Shown here one piece after another: positions 6,020-6,385 of a DNA stretch of 6,385 nucleotides. Location of the stretch: assembly GCA_005239655.1 (NCBI GenBank), contig SBBP01000167.1:1-6385 (forward strand), given 5' to 3'. Every line of letters begins with the position of its first letter. The stretch's first letter is position 1. The notes under the pieces are model-generated. The model was not told the origin of the DNA. It saw only the letters and a program-made list of their open reading frames with translations, and searched no databases. Origin of the DNA: Candidatus Microgenomatus auricola (GTDB lineage Bacteria > Patescibacteriota > Patescibacteriia > UBA9570 > XYC2-FULL-38-9). The position numbers and the translations under genes were made by a program.

Positions 6020-6385
6020 ATGACTATGCAAGACAGTGTTACACGCTTGCACTCACTGGGTCACCTGCACCTGCTTTTGGCAGTTGTTGGTGTGCTTGTG
6101 ATGAGTGCACTAGCCCTGGCAAGACCAGCGGCAGCAGTAGAAGATTTGACCAATGCGTCAGATCGACTATCAACGAATGTGAAAAACACAGCAGCAGACC
6201 ACACGATCACTTTTACGACACATGCTTCAGCCGGCTTCGTGTTGGATGACGACGATAACGATAATGTTTTCGTTGATTTTGAGGACGCAGGGTGGGATCT
6301 AACAGGTTTAGTCCTTGCGGATTTAGACTTGAAAGATGATGCAACGGATTTAGTTTTGGGAGCGAACTGTGCTTCCATAGAGGAT
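6020..6385 (+). CDS. Secreted surface protein, N-terminal part (cut by window end)
   Basis: An open frame of 122 codons with no stop runs off the window end. Residues 1-39 form a signal peptide: Arg9 near the start, a hydrophobic core from about 18 to 34, and an A-R-P-A-A-A cleavage motif before Val40. The mature part begins E-D-L-T-N-A-S-D-R-L-S-T, then A-D-H-T-I-T-F-T-T (59-67), and is acidic, with D-D-D-D-N-D-N at 76-82. From memory, this S-D-x-L-S-T ... N/D-H-T-I-x-F pattern after the signal peptide recurs in large surface proteins of Parcubacteria-type bacteria; the function is unknown. Asp-rich turns could bind calcium (inference). ATG 6020 is used; ATG 6026 is also possible and neither has a Shine-Dalgarno. 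The opposite-strand frame at 6061-6378 is a shadow of this gene. It is divergent from the histidine kinase. Confidence 0.8.
   Translation, partial: MTMQDSVTRLHSLGHLHLLLAVVGVLVMSALALARPAAAVEDLTNASDRLSTNVKNTAADHTITFTTHASAGFVLDDDDNDNVFVDFEDAGWDLTGLVLADLDLKDDATDLVLGANCASIED

Noticed and set aside
6061..6378. A 105-codon minus-strand frame at the right edge
   Set aside because: It is antisense to a plus-strand frame with a clear signal peptide and family-like mature N-terminus, and its Ser/Lys/Thr-rich translation shows no domain.
1..6385. CRISPR array, tRNA, rRNA, transposase or toxin-antitoxin genes
   Set aside because: Nothing seen: no regularly spaced repeats, no cloverleaf-like sequence and no protein of those families. 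The window reads as ordinary chromosome, with no clear new multi-gene system.

Overview
This window looks like a chromosomal segment from a Patescibacteria (Candidate Phyla Radiation) bacterium, possibly of the Parcubacteria/Uhrbacteria type. Three things suggest this. There is a secreted C39-like cysteine peptidase on a long Asn/Thr/Ser linker. There is a lipoprotein-like M23 peptidase with an extra C-terminal domain. At the right edge is a partial surface protein whose mature N-terminus (A-S-D-R-L-S-T ... A-D-H-T-I-T-F-T-T) resembles surface proteins I associate with that group. This placement rests on remembered family resemblance, not on a marker gene. TGA ends the SRPBCC gene, so the glycine-TGA code of Gracilibacteria/Absconditabacteria does not apply.

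Layout. Positions 1-52 hold a weak hairpin plus T-tract. Positions 53-1236 (minus strand) are a two-gene unit: a cytosolic SRPBCC/AHSA1-like protein followed by a membrane-anchored C39-like peptidase whose GTG start overlaps the upstream TGA stop (GTGA). A 41-bp divergent gap follows; it carries a perfect 10-bp palindrome and a good promoter for the next gene. Positions 1278-2534 (plus) encode a RhlE-like DEAD-box RNA helicase. Positions 2569-3672 (plus) encode an M23 peptidase with all zinc ligands present. After a 16-bp convergent gap, positions 3689-5788 (minus) encode a multi-TM/PAS/HisKA/HATPase sensor histidine kinase with no response regulator in the window. About 230 bp of AT-rich intergenic DNA follows, with an inverted repeat and a terminator-like hairpin. 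The last gene (plus, from 6020) is a secreted surface protein cut by the window end.

How the genes fit together. Four of the six proteins act at or beyond the membrane: the C39-like peptidase, the M23 peptidase, the histidine kinase and the surface protein. The region therefore has a cell-envelope flavour, with the helicase and SRPBCC protein as cytosolic neighbours. Nothing here forms an obvious defence system, mobile element or biosynthetic cluster. The most useful leads are a likely leaderless promoter for the helicase, the palindrome embedded in it, the region between the kinase and surface-protein genes, the His-rich helicase tail, and the unassigned C-terminal domain of the M23 protein.
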